Below are positions 44,291-53,245 of a stretch of 64,000 nucleotides of DNA, one piece after another. This DNA is from Carbonactinospora thermoautotrophica (GTDB lineage Bacteria > Actinomycetota > Actinomycetes > Streptomycetales > Carbonactinosporaceae), in NCBI RefSeq assembly GCF_001543895.1, contig NZ_JYIJ01000019.1:496001-560000 (forward strand), read 5' to 3'. The position numbers and the translations under genes are program-made. Position 1 is the stretch's first letter, and each line of letters begins with the position of its first letter. Below the pieces are notes generated by a model. It saw only the letters and a list, made by a program, of their open reading frames with translations. It was not told the origin of the DNA and ran no database searches.

Positions 44291-44652
44291 GTAAACCCCC
44301 TCTCAACCCGTCCCGGACCTTAGCCTCCGGCTCCGACGCTCTTGGGGCGACGGCACGGGCGGCGTACCCCAAGTTTGCCCCTACGGCGCGGGACTGCTCG
44401 TCGATCCCGGGTAACCGCTCTGCCAAGGTGATCACCGCTTGCTGAGAAGCCGGTTTCAGTTCGTGGTAGTCGTGTTCGATACACCAGCGGATCTTGATCA
44501 GGATCGGTGTCCCCCCTGTCCCTCCTCCGCGCTCCCCGTAGGCTCGGCGTGGCCTCGGAAGCGCGTGTCCGCTTCCCCCAGCCGCTCCTTACCGGCGGTT
44601 GCGCCGTCGGCGCTGCGCGGGCACAGCGGTCGGGGGTATGCGTGAGCGGCCA
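44291..44652. other. Promoter region of the DUF499 operon and left edge of repeat
   Basis: No gene. CTTGGGG at 44341 and CCCCAAG at 44367 form a 7-bp inverted repeat 19 bases apart, possibly an operator; minus-strand TAAGGT about 35 bases before the start codon could be a -10. From ~44511 the DNA resembles 18380-18503, then merges into the exact repeat. Confidence 0.35.
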
Positions 44653-44758
44653 GGGTATGCATGAGAACGACTCGGACGGACACGCTGTCGCGACTGCCGA
44701 AGTGCTCAAGCGTCGGGCATGCTGAGGCCGCCCATCCCTGCGTGGGAAGGGGCCCCTG

Positions 44759-46198
44759 ATGAGTGATCACGGAACGTGGCGCGAGCCCGCAGCGCCGTGG
44801 ACTGCCGAGGAGGTAGGGGTGTCGCCCGGCGTGGCCGTGCTGGTGGCGTCGGTGGCGGCGCTGGGGGGACTCCTGTTCGGCTACGACACAGCGGTCATCA
44901 ACGGCGCGGTGGGCGCGATCGACGACCGCTTCAACGCCAGCAGCCTCGCGCTCGGCCTCACCGTGTCCGCCGCGTTGATCGGGTCGGCGGTGGGCGCCCT
45001 GCTCGCCGGGCGGCTGGCCGACCGGTACGGGCGGCTGCACACCATGCGGGTGGCCGCGGCGCTGTTCTTGGTGAGCGCGGTGGGCAGCGGGCTTGCCTGG
45101 TCGCTCCTCACCCTGGCCGTGTTCCGGGTGGTCGGCGGCGTCGCCGTCGGCATCGCCTCGGTCATCGCGCCCGCGTACATCGCGGAGATCTCACCGGCGC
45201 GCATCCGCGGCCGGCTGGGGTCGCTGCAGCAGCTGGCCATCGTCTCGGGCATCTTCCTGGCGCTGCTGGTCGACTACGCGATCGCCGCGGCCGCCGGCGG
45301 CTCGATGGCCGACTTCGCCCTCGGGCTGGAGGCGTGGCGGTGGATGTTCCTCGCCATGACGGTCCCCGCGGTGGTCTACGGGGTGCTCTCGCTCACGATC
45401 CCGGAGTCACCGCGTCACCTGGTGGCGAAGGGCCGCATCGAGGAGGCCCGCGCGGTGCTGCGCCGGCTCCTCGGTGAAGCAGGTCTGGATCACAAGATCG
45501 CGCAGATCCGGGAGACCCTCACGCTGGAGAGGCCGCCCAGCATGCGCGACCTGCACGGCCCCGCGCTGGGGCTGCTGCCGATCGTGTGGGTCGGCATCGG
45601 GCTGTCGGTGTTCCAGCAGTTCGTCGGCATCAACGTGATCTTCTACTACTCGAGCGTGCTGTGGCAGGCGGTCGGGTTCTCCGAGGGGAACGCGCTGCTC
45701 ATCACGGTGATCACGAGTGTGGTGAACATTCTCACCACGCTGGTCGCCATCGCGCTGATCGACCGTCTCGGTCGTCGCCCGCTGCTGCTCATCGGGTCGG
45801 CCGGCATGGCGGTCACGTTGGGGATACTCTCGTTCGTCTTCGCCAACGCCCCGCTCAACGCGCAGGGCCTGCCGGAGCTGGCGGGCGCCGCCGGACCGAT
45901 CGCGCTCCTTGCCGCGAACGTGTTCGTGTTCGCGTTCGGCATGTCCTGGGGGCCGGTGGTGTGGGTCCTCCTCGGTGAGACGTTCCCGAACCGCATCCGC
46001 GCCGCCGCGCTGTCCGTCGCCGCCGCGGCGCAGTGGATCGCGAACTGGGTGGTGTCCACGACGTTCCCGTCGCTCAAGGACGCCGGGCTGGGACTCGCGT
46101 ACGGCATCTACACGGCGGCGGCGGTCCTGTCGTTCTTCTTCGTTCTCAAGTTCGTACGCGAGACGAAGGGGCGGGAACTCGAGGAGATGGGCCGCTGA
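44759..46198 (+). CDS. Sugar-porter MFS transporter (copy 2)
   Basis: 479 aa, same protein as the copy at 18610; motifs are described there. It stands upstream of the intact ammonium-transporter operon, with 261 bases between. Two identical copies 26 kb apart can recombine, which would delete the 24-kb segment and leave one transporter. Confidence 0.9.
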   Translation: MSDHGTWREPAAPWTAEEVGVSPGVAVLVASVAALGGLLFGYDTAVINGAVGAIDDRFNASSLALGLTVSAALIGSAVGALLAGRLADRYGRLHTMRVAAALFLVSAVGSGLAWSLLTLAVFRVVGGVAVGIASVIAPAYIAEISPARIRGRLGSLQQLAIVSGIFLALLVDYAIAAAAGGSMADFALGLEAWRWMFLAMTVPAVVYGVLSLTIPESPRHLVAKGRIEEARAVLRRLLGEAGLDHKIAQIRETLTLERPPSMRDLHGPALGLLPIVWVGIGLSVFQQFVGINVIFYYSSVLWQAVGFSEGNALLITVITSVVNILTTLVAIALIDRLGRRPLLLIGSAGMAVTLGILSFVFANAPLNAQGLPELAGAAGPIALLAANVFVFAFGMSWGPVVWVLLGETFPNRIRAAALSVAAAAQWIANWVVSTTFPSLKDAGLGLAYGIYTAAAVLSFFFVLKFVRETKGRELEEMGR

Positions 46199-46335
46199 AA
46201 CCCGCCGCCCTGGCGGGGACGGTCGCCATCGGGGGCACGAAGGTCGCGGCGGGCCCGCCACGGGCCGAAGCCACCTGATCACCCATCGCCGCGTCGCGCT
46301 CACCGCGTGGGGAGCCCGGAACGCGTCAGGAGCTC

Positions 46336-46362
46336 TTAACACGCCGGAAACGCGGGGGAAAC
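46336..46362 (+). promoter_or_regulatory. GlnR-like box upstream of amt
   Basis: TTAAC-n6-GAAAC-n6-GAAAC, 97 bases before the amt ATG. It fits the known actinomycete GlnR consensus gTnAC-n6-GaAAc at the invariant bases, with a third half site in phase. Nitrogen-limited activation of amt, the flotillin-like gene and the glutamine synthetase gene is the expected result. Confidence 0.65.
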
Positions 46363-46459
46363 AGGGTCGCGATACCGCAGTACATGAGGGCTCGACGAGT
46401 ACCTGCCGGCTCATCCCGCCCTTCCCCTGCAGAGCCTCCCTCCCCGAGGGGGCGTGGCG

Positions 46460-48757
46460 ATGGATCCCTACCCCAGTTGGGTCAATCCCGGGGACAACGC
46501 GTGGCAACTGATGGCCGCGACGCTCGTCGGCCTGATGAGCATCCCGGGGGTCGCGCTCCTGTACGGCGGGCTCGTGCCACGGAAATGGGTCGTGAACACC
46601 ATGCTGATGGTGTTCAGCGCGTTCTCCGTGGTGCTGATCGTGTGGGTCCTGTGGGGCTTCAAGATGGGATTCGGCAGCCCTGTGAAGCTCGGACCCGGCA
46701 TCCTGGGGAGCTTCGTGGGCCATCCTGCTCCCGTACTCGGGCCCGCGGCCGAGCAGGGCAGGGCGAGCATCCCGCTGCTGGAGGGCGCCGCACCGGAGTT
46801 CCGGTTCCCGCAGTCGTCGCTGGTCTACTTCCACTTCGCGTTCGCCGCGATCACGCCGGTGCTGCTCCTCGGCAGCCTGATCGGCCGGATCAGCTTCAAG
46901 GCCTGGCTGCTCTTCGTCCCGCTGTGGTCGACGCTGGCCTACTCGGTCAACGCGTTCCTCCTGTGGGGTGGCGGCTTCTGGGCTCAGCAGGGCGCCCTGG
47001 ACTACAGCGGTGGCTACGTCATTCACCTGGCGGCCGGGACATCCGGGTTCGTCGCCGCAGCCGTCATCGGGCCCCGGCTCGCCCGCGACCGCGCTCACGG
47101 CGTACCCAACAACCTGATGATGGTCGCGGCCGGCGCCGGGATCCTGTGGATCGGCTGGAACGGCTTCAACGGCGGCGACATGTACTTCGCCGGCGCGAAC
47201 GCCGCCACGGCGGTGCTCAACACTAACCTCGCCGCCGCCGCTGCCCTGCTGACGTGGGTCGTGCTGGACATGACCTTCGGCCCGCAGCGCAAGCCCACCT
47301 TCCTCGGCTCGGTGAACGGCATGATCGCCGGGCTGGTCGCGATCACCCCGGGAGCCGGCTATTGCGACGGCGTCGGGGCGCTCCTCACCGGTCTGATCGC
47401 CTCCGCCGTGGTGTGGCTGTCGTGGAACAAGCTGAGCCGGCTCCCGCTCTTCAGGCGGGTCGACGACGCGCTCGGCGTCTTCCACACCCACGGCGTGTCG
47501 GGTCTGGTCGGCGGCATGCTGATCGGCCTGTTCGCCGATCCCAGGGTCATCGTCTACCTCGGCGCAGGCGGCGCGGAAGACGTCTCGTTCAGCGGCCTCT
47601 TCCACGGCAACCCGAGGCAGCTCGTGTGGCAGGCCGGCGCCGCTGCCACGATCATCGCCTGGGACGCGCTCGTGACCTTCGTCATCCTCAAGGCGCTCGG
47701 GCTCTTCATGTCACTGCGCGTCCCAGAAGAGGCGCTCCCCTCCGGTGACCTCGCCGTCCACGACGAAGAGGCCTACCCCACCGAGACGATGGTCGCCGAG
47801 GCGGCGAGGTCGACGCGCAGCGGCGCGGCTGCCGTACCCGCGGAGCCGCACCACACCGGGGTGCGGGTACGGCTGGCGCGCAACCCGGAGTCGGGTAGGC
47901 CGGACGCGCCGCCGTACTTCTTCGTGGTGGAGGCGCCGGGGTCGCACGCTCGCCTGCCGGTGCGGCGGCAGGTCACCCCGGGAGACTCCTACCGCAAAGA
48001 GATCTACCGGACCGAGCTTCTCGGCCAGATGGTGGAGCGTGGGAACCTCCCGTCGCTGGAGGCCGCGGTGCGCCAGGTGCTCGCCGGGATGGCGCCGGAG
48101 GGGACGGCGCCCGGGTACGTGCTGCGCGGAGCCGCCGACACGTTCATCCCGGTCTTCCGGCAGGGCCGGGTCTTCCGCGCTCTGGTGCAGGATCGCTGGT
48201 TGGAAGAGCGCGATCTGAGCGCGTTGCGCGCAGCGGCCACCACGCGCCTGACGGGCCGCGGGAGGCCCACGGGCGACCTCACCGTGCTGTGCGTCGACCC
48301 GGGAGACCTCAGCGGCGTCCCGCCGGTCCTCGCGTTCAGCCACCGCGAGGTGTGGGTCCCGGCCTTCCCCACCCCCGCCGGCCGGCTCCGGGTCGAGGTG
48401 GCCGGCGAGGAGGTCGAGGCCGAAGCCGGACTCTCCGGGGTGCTCGCCCTGCGCGGCGAGGTCGCGCGGCTCGGGCACGAGTCCGGGCGGTTGTACAACC
48501 CGCTCGACCTGGCCGTGACCGGGATCTCCGCCGGGCTGTGGGCGAGCTGGTCGGATGAGCTCGGCCCGGTGGAGGAGCTGTCGGTCGGCTGGCGGGAGCA
48601 CCCGGTGCGGACGTATCGGTACGGCGAGGCGACGCTCGCCGCCATGACCGGCCCGGACGGCAAGGTGAGCGTGTTGTTCGGCAGGGACAGGTTTGACCTT
48701 CTGGCCCGAATCGAGACGGCGACCCGCGCCGGCGAGGCCGGCACGGCAGTGCGGTGA
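46460..48757 (+). CDS. amt: Ammonium transporter with large C-terminal extra domain
   Basis: 765 aa, where Amt proteins usually have 400-480. Residues ~1-445 are a normal Amt channel: DYSGGYVIHLAAGTSG (signature Asp and first pore His) and FHTHGVSG (second pore His), eleven helices. After ~480 comes a soluble region of ~285 residues (PPYFFVVEAPGSHARLPVRRQV, GYVLRGAADTFIPVFRQGR, YNPLDLAVTGISAGLWASWSDELG) that I cannot assign. ATG46460 has the better-spaced GAGGGG than GTG46454. No glnK follows; instead the flotillin-like gene begins 27 bases later. Confidence 0.85.
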   Translation: MDPYPSWVNPGDNAWQLMAATLVGLMSIPGVALLYGGLVPRKWVVNTMLMVFSAFSVVLIVWVLWGFKMGFGSPVKLGPGILGSFVGHPAPVLGPAAEQGRASIPLLEGAAPEFRFPQSSLVYFHFAFAAITPVLLLGSLIGRISFKAWLLFVPLWSTLAYSVNAFLLWGGGFWAQQGALDYSGGYVIHLAAGTSGFVAAAVIGPRLARDRAHGVPNNLMMVAAGAGILWIGWNGFNGGDMYFAGANAATAVLNTNLAAAAALLTWVVLDMTFGPQRKPTFLGSVNGMIAGLVAITPGAGYCDGVGALLTGLIASAVVWLSWNKLSRLPLFRRVDDALGVFHTHGVSGLVGGMLIGLFADPRVIVYLGAGGAEDVSFSGLFHGNPRQLVWQAGAAATIIAWDALVTFVILKALGLFMSLRVPEEALPSGDLAVHDEEAYPTETMVAEAARSTRSGAAAVPAEPHHTGVRVRLARNPESGRPDAPPYFFVVEAPGSHARLPVRRQVTPGDSYRKEIYRTELLGQMVERGNLPSLEAAVRQVLAGMAPEGTAPGYVLRGAADTFIPVFRQGRVFRALVQDRWLEERDLSALRAAATTRLTGRGRPTGDLTVLCVDPGDLSGVPPVLAFSHREVWVPAFPTPAGRLRVEVAGEEVEAEAGLSGVLALRGEVARLGHESGRLYNPLDLAVTGISAGLWASWSDELGPVEELSVGWREHPVRTYRYGEATLAAMTGPDGKVSVLFGRDRFDLLARIETATRAGEAGTAVR

Positions 48758-48784
48758 GAGCCGCGGTGAGAGCAGGGCAGACAG

Positions 48785-50206
48785 ATGGCAGTCGTATTCG
48801 GGATCGGCGTCCCGGTCCTTGCGATCCTTATCGTCGCCTGGGTCGTCTGGGCGGCGCGTTACACCAAGGTCGGGCCGAACCGGGTCCTGATCGTGGTCGG
48901 CCGGTCCCGCCGGGTGGTCGACCCCGCGACCGGCCAACGGACGGTCACGGGGTACCGGCTCGTGAAGGGCGGCGGCACCTTCGTCCGCCCGATCCGGGAG
49001 CGCGCCTACCAGCTCTCCCTCGAACTGACCACGCTCGACGTGCACGCGAAGGACGCGTACTCCTCCCAGGGCGTTCGAGTCTCCGTGGACGCCGTGGCCC
49101 AGATCAAGATCGGCGGCGCGACCACGCTCATCGAGCGGGCCGCCGAGCAGTTCCTCGGCCGCTCCCGGGAAGACATCGCCCGGGTCGCCTTCGAGACCCT
49201 GGAGGGCCACCTGCGGGCGGTGACGGGAACCATGACCCTGGAGGAGATCTACCTGCAGCGCGATCGGCTCGCCCGCGCCGTCCGAGAGGCGGCCAGGGAG
49301 GACCTGGCGGCCATGGGCCTTGAGGTCATCTCCTTCACCGTGCGCGGCATCACCGACGTGCAAGGCTACCTGGAGGCGATGGGCCGACCACGGATAGCCC
49401 AGGTCAAACGGGACGCGGTCATCGGCGAGTCGGAAGCCGACCGGGTGGCCCACCAGGCCAGATTCGAGGCTGAGGCCAAGGTCGAGCAGTACCGCCGCGA
49501 CCTCGAGCTCACCCGCGCCGGGTACGAGGCCGAGGTAAGCGGCAAGCGCGCCGAGGCCGACCTCGCCTACGAGCTCGCCCGTAACCGGGTCGCCAAGCAG
49601 GTGCGCGGCGGGGAGATCGAGATCGAGATCACGGCCGAGGAGAAAACGATCGAGCTGGCGGAGCGGCAGGTCGCCCGGAGGGAGAAGAACCTCGAGGCCG
49701 AGGTGCGCAAGACCGCCGAGGCGGAGCGGTACCGGATCGAGCAGCTGGCCGAGGCGGAGCGGCGGCGCCGGGTCGTCGAGGCGGAGGGCGCGGCCACCGA
49801 GATCCGGGCACAGGGGCAGGCGCAGGCCGAGGCCACGCAGGCGGTCGGCGAAGCGGAGGCGTGCGCGATGGCGCGCAAGGCGGCGGCGTGGGCGGACTAC
49901 AACCAGGCGGCCGTCGCCGAGATGTTCGTCAAGATCCTGCCCGAGCTGGCCGAGAAGGTCGCCGCCCCGCTCGCTCATACCGAGAAGATCGTCATAGTCA
50001 GCACGGGCGGCAGCAGCGATAGCGCGGCGGCCGGGGCGAGCCGGGTCACCGCGGACGTGGCCGCGGTGCTCGGCCAGCTCCCAACGATGATCGAGGCGCT
50101 GACCGGGGTGAGCCTGGAGCACCTGCTCGAGCGGTTGCCCGCGCTCCGGCGTCCTCCCACCACGGCATCGCCGATGCCGGACGCGTCGAACCGAGGAGTG
50201 ACGTGA
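48785..50206 (+). CDS. Flotillin-like SPFH/band 7 membrane protein
   Basis: 473 aa. One N-terminal membrane helix (VFGIGVPVLAILIVAWVVWAA), SPFH domain ~30-200 (VGPNRVLIVVGRSR, TTLDVHAKDAYSSQGVRVSVDAVAQIKIGG), then a long Ala/Glu coiled coil ~210-390 and a Ser/Ala tail. Flotillins organise membrane complexes. Its place between amt and glutamine synthetase, with a 1-base overlap to the latter, suggests it gathers or scaffolds ammonium-uptake proteins. Confidence 0.85.
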   Translation: MAVVFGIGVPVLAILIVAWVVWAARYTKVGPNRVLIVVGRSRRVVDPATGQRTVTGYRLVKGGGTFVRPIRERAYQLSLELTTLDVHAKDAYSSQGVRVSVDAVAQIKIGGATTLIERAAEQFLGRSREDIARVAFETLEGHLRAVTGTMTLEEIYLQRDRLARAVREAAREDLAAMGLEVISFTVRGITDVQGYLEAMGRPRIAQVKRDAVIGESEADRVAHQARFEAEAKVEQYRRDLELTRAGYEAEVSGKRAEADLAYELARNRVAKQVRGGEIEIEITAEEKTIELAERQVARREKNLEAEVRKTAEAERYRIEQLAEAERRRRVVEAEGAATEIRAQGQAQAEATQAVGEAEACAMARKAAAWADYNQAAVAEMFVKILPELAEKVAAPLAHTEKIVIVSTGGSSDSAAAGASRVTADVAAVLGQLPTMIEALTGVSLEHLLERLPALRRPPTTASPMPDASNRGVT

Positions 50207-51675
50207 TGGTCACCATGGCGCATGTCACCAGGGCCGCCCGGGAACGGCGGGCGGCGGCCGCGCTGGCCCGCGTGTTCGAACTCGTCGAGCGGGAGCGGGT
50301 GGAGGTCGTCGACCTGCGCTTCACCGACCTCTTCGGCCAGCTCCAGCACCTCTCGATCCCGCCAGAGGAGCTCGACGGGAACGCCTTCCGCAAAGGGGTC
50401 GGCTTCGACGGCTCCTCGATCCGTGGCTTCCAGGAGATCCACGAGTCGGACATGCTGCTGGTCCCCGACCCCGAGACCGCGTTCGTCGATCCCGTGACCG
50501 AAGAGGCCACGCTGGCGCTGCTGTGCGACGTGCGTGACCCGGTCACCGGCGAATGGTTCTCCCGCGACCCGCGGTACGTGGCCCGCAAGGCCGAGCAGTA
50601 CCTGGTCGAGACGGGCATCGCCGAGGTGTCGTACTGGGGTCCGGAAGCGGAGTTCTTCGTCTTCGACAGCATCCGCTTCCAGATCGACGAGCGCTCCTCG
50701 AGCTACGTCATAGATTCCGAGGAAGGCATCTGGAACTCCGGGCTCGACGGGGAACGGCCCAACCTCGGGTACCGGCCGCAGTTCAAGGGCGGGTACTTCC
50801 CCGCCCCGCCGACCGATTCGCTGCAGTCGCTGCGCACCGAGGTCGTGCGGGCGCTCCGCCAGGTCGGCATCCGTGTGGAGGCGCACCACCACGAGGTCGC
50901 CACAGCCGGCCAGTGCGAGATCGACCTGCGGTACGCGCCTTTGGTCAAGCAGGCCGACCAGCTGCAGACGTACAAGTACTTGATCAAGAACGTCGCCCGA
51001 CGGCGGGGCAAGACGGCGACGTTCATGCCCAAACCGCTGTTCGGCGACAACGGCTGCGGCATGCACTGCCACCAGTCGCTGTGGCAGGACGGGCAACCGC
51101 TCTTCTACGACTCGGAAGGGTATGCGCAACTGTCGCCGATGGCGCTGCACTATGCCGCCGGGCTGCTTGCCCACTCGCCTGCGCTCCTCGCCTTCTGCGC
51201 GCCGACGACCAACTCCTACCGGCGGCTCGTCCCCGGGTTCGAGGCTCCCGTCAACCTCGTCTACTCCCAGCGCAACCGGTCGGCGGCGGTACGGGTGCCG
51301 ATGTATTTCCCCGACCCGGTCGCCAAACGGCTCGAATACCGTTGTCCGGACCCGACGGCCAACGCCTACCTGGCCTTCTCCGCCATGCTCATGGCCGGCC
51401 TCGACGGGATCGAGCGCGGCCTGGACCCGGGCGCGCCGATGGACGTGGACCTGTACGAGCTCGCCCCCGAGGAGCTCGCAGCGGTCCGCAAGACCCCCGG
51501 ATCGCTCGAAGAGGCGCTCGCCGCTCTGGAGGACGACCACGAGTTCCTGCTCCGCGGGGGTGTGTTCACCGAAGACTTGCTCGCGACGTGGATCGCCACG
51601 AAACGGGAGCACGACGTGGCGGCGGTACGCACCCGCCCGCACCCGTACGAGTTCTTCCTCTACTACGACGCCTGA
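50206..51675 (+). CDS. glnA: Glutamine synthetase, type I
   Basis: 489 aa. GFDGSSIRGFQEIHESDMLL, metal-site GPEAEFFVFD, HHHEVATAGQCEID, ATP/ammonia region NGCGMHCHQSLW, GFEAPVNLVYSQRNRSAAVRVP, and DPTANAYLAFSAMLMAGLDGI. Near the C-terminus VDLYELAPEE keeps the Tyr that GlnE adenylylates in related enzymes. ATG50206 has GAGGAG 7 bases upstream. It makes glutamine from glutamate, ATP and the ammonium imported by the upstream transporter. Confidence 0.95.
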   Translation: MVTMAHVTRAARERRAAAALARVFELVERERVEVVDLRFTDLFGQLQHLSIPPEELDGNAFRKGVGFDGSSIRGFQEIHESDMLLVPDPETAFVDPVTEEATLALLCDVRDPVTGEWFSRDPRYVARKAEQYLVETGIAEVSYWGPEAEFFVFDSIRFQIDERSSSYVIDSEEGIWNSGLDGERPNLGYRPQFKGGYFPAPPTDSLQSLRTEVVRALRQVGIRVEAHHHEVATAGQCEIDLRYAPLVKQADQLQTYKYLIKNVARRRGKTATFMPKPLFGDNGCGMHCHQSLWQDGQPLFYDSEGYAQLSPMALHYAAGLLAHSPALLAFCAPTTNSYRRLVPGFEAPVNLVYSQRNRSAAVRVPMYFPDPVAKRLEYRCPDPTANAYLAFSAMLMAGLDGIERGLDPGAPMDVDLYELAPEELAAVRKTPGSLEEALAALEDDHEFLLRGGVFTEDLLATWIATKREHDVAAVRTRPHPYEFFLYYDA

Positions 51676-51740
51676 GCAGCGCTTCGCAGCACGGGTTCAG
51701 CGCGGGTCACGGACCGGGTTCCCCGCGACACAGCAGGCGT

Positions 51741-51796
51741 GCGTCGTTTTCGACGCCAGCCCGGTCTCCTGCCGCTGACGCCCGTCAGGAGGAGAC
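51741..51796. terminator. Paired hairpins after glutamine synthetase
   Basis: GCGTCG-tttt-CGACGC (51741-51756), then an arm pair GTCTCC...GGAGAC (51764-51796) enclosing CTGACG-cc-CGTCAG. They lie between convergent glnA and the STAS gene. Confidence 0.5.
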
Positions 51797-51804
51797 AGGC
51801 GCCG

Positions 51805-52176
51805 CTACTCGAAGACCAGGGCCTGATCGACCGTGGGGGAGATCGGGAGGGTCCGGGCGAGACCAGAGACCCGGAACGCCTTCTCCACCTGCGGCCTCAG
51901 GGCCGCGAGCCGGAGGCCGCCGCCGTGGATGCGGGCGCGCTTCCCCAGGTGCACGAACGCCCCCAACCCGGTCGAATCGCAGAAGGTCAACCCTGACAGG
52001 TCGAACACCAGGCGATAGTGACCGCCCTCGATCAATCCGACCGCCTCGTCCCGCAGGATCCGCACCGTGTGCAGGTCCAGCTCACCGACCACCAGCACGA
52101 CTGCCACGCCGCCGTCGATGTACCGGGGTGACAGAACCAGCGAGAGATGACACGGATGCGTGTCGATACCAGCCAT
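51805..52176 (-). CDS. STAS-domain anti-sigma-factor antagonist
   Basis: 123 aa SpoIIAA/RsbV-like. VVLVVGELDLHTVRILRDEAV, DLSGLTFCDSTGLGAFV with phospho-acceptor Ser68, then a helix-strand end. It binds RsbW-type kinases and frees a sigma factor when unphosphorylated. ATG52176 follows AGGAGG. Its kinase may be elsewhere; two such ATPases occur at 1058 and 24214 but are not linked. Confidence 0.9.
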   Translation of the reverse strand: MAGIDTHPCHLSLVLSPRYIDGGVAVVLVVGELDLHTVRILRDEAVGLIEGGHYRLVFDLSGLTFCDSTGLGAFVHLGKRARIHGGGLRLAALRPQVEKAFRVSGLARTLPISPTVDQALVFE

Positions 52177-52350
52177 GTCGTCCTCCTACCCCCGGAGGCC
52201 ATGGCGTAAGGCTCCTGCTCGGCAGCGACCGTCCGTCGGCACTCCGATGAGCGCTCCCCGGCGTGGAATTCGCGGTGGAATTCGTGGCCGGTCCACGGCG
52301 TGGCGGGCCGAGCCGGCGCTGTCGGCGGACGATCGCGGTCACCGTCGGCT

Positions 52351-52749
52351 CTAGTCCTGCGTGGTTCCCGCCACCAGCCTGGCCTTGATCCGAGCGAACT
52401 CGTCGGCGTCGATGACGCCCTGGTCCCGAAGCTGCGCCAGCCTCGTCAGCTCGTCCGCGACGCTGACCCCGCCCCGGGCTGTGTCGCGCGCGTCGAGCCG
52501 GTCCGCCTCCTGCTGACGCAGTGCGCGCTCGGCCATGTCCCGTCCCCGGACGATCAAGTACACGAGCACCCCCAGCAGCGGAAACACCAGGACGAACACC
52601 ACCCACAGGGCCTTCGCCCACCCCGACGTCGTACGGTCACGAAAAATGTCGGCGAAGATCGAGATGAGCAACCAGAACCAGACCACGAGCAGGAACAGCC
52701 ACAACATCGAGAGCAGCACGTCGCCGAATTGCCACTGAGCGCTGATCAT
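52351..52749 (-). CDS. SHOCT-domain membrane protein
   Basis: 132 aa. Two membrane helices (LSMLWLFLLVVWFWLLISIFADIF, ALWVVFVLVFPLLGVLVYLIV; a PLDc_N-like segment) and a C-terminal SHOCT motif (ELTRLAQLRDQGVIDADEFARIKARLV). Start ATG52749 after AGAGG. Common small actinomycete membrane protein of unclear function. Confidence 0.85.
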   Translation of the reverse strand: MISAQWQFGDVLLSMLWLFLLVVWFWLLISIFADIFRDRTTSGWAKALWVVFVLVFPLLGVLVYLIVRGRDMAERALRQQEADRLDARDTARGGVSVADELTRLAQLRDQGVIDADEFARIKARLVAGTTQD

Positions 52750-52943
52750 GACATGGCCTCTTTGCTTTTCATTTCCAGCTTTCCAGGACGGGGGGATCTT
52801 CTGGGGGCGTGCCTGACCTGCCGGTCGATGCAAGGGGCCGGGCGGGATCACTTCGGCGGCGAGAAATCCGGCCCCACGGCCGGAACGGCATCGAAGACCT
52901 GGCATACGGCGCCACGCGCGACCCGATGGGAAAGCAATATCGT

Positions 52944-52971
52944 TTCTTCCCTGCCGATTCTTCCCTGCCGA
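52944..52971. repeat. 14-bp tandem repeat, two units
   Basis: TTCTTCCCTGCCGA twice without spacing, in the 496-base gap between the SHOCT gene start and the ycnI end. The remainder of that gap (52750-53245) shows no gene; it also holds the hairpin at 53127. Confidence 0.8.
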
Positions 52972-53126
52972 CAGGGACTCAACCCTCACGTTTTCTCAAG
53001 GCCGATGAGCAGCAGCACCAGGGGTGTCAAAGCTCGATTTGCGTAGCTTTCCGATTCGGGGAGGGTCGATTTACTCCCCGGGGGATGCCGCGGGCGGAGG
53101 CGCATGAACGCCGCGTCAGGCAGCGG

Positions 53127-53166
53127 TCTTCCAGGTGGCGGTAACCGGTTCCCGCCACCTGGAAGA
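53127..53166 (-). terminator. Terminator hairpin after ycnI
   Basis: A 15-bp perfect stem (TCTTCCAGGTGGCGG / CCGCCACCTGGAAGA) with a 10-base loop, 80 bases beyond the ycnI stop on the same strand. Confidence 0.7.
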
Positions 53167-53245
53167 TGACAACGGTGAGGGAGCGGCGGCCCTGGCGACG
53201 AGAAACCGGCCGCCGCGGTCCAGGCTCCACCGGCCGAGACGACGC

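Larger units (their letters stand above)
44653..46786 (+). repeat. Right copy of 2,134-bp direct repeat
   Basis: Counterpart of 18504-20637. This copy continues into the intact amt gene, whereas the left copy is cut, so the right-hand neighbours are the native surroundings of amt. Confidence 0.95.

Noticed and set aside
41405-44323. 972-codon open frame antisense to the DUF499 gene
   Set aside because: Shadow of the real gene; no family motif, low-complexity composition.
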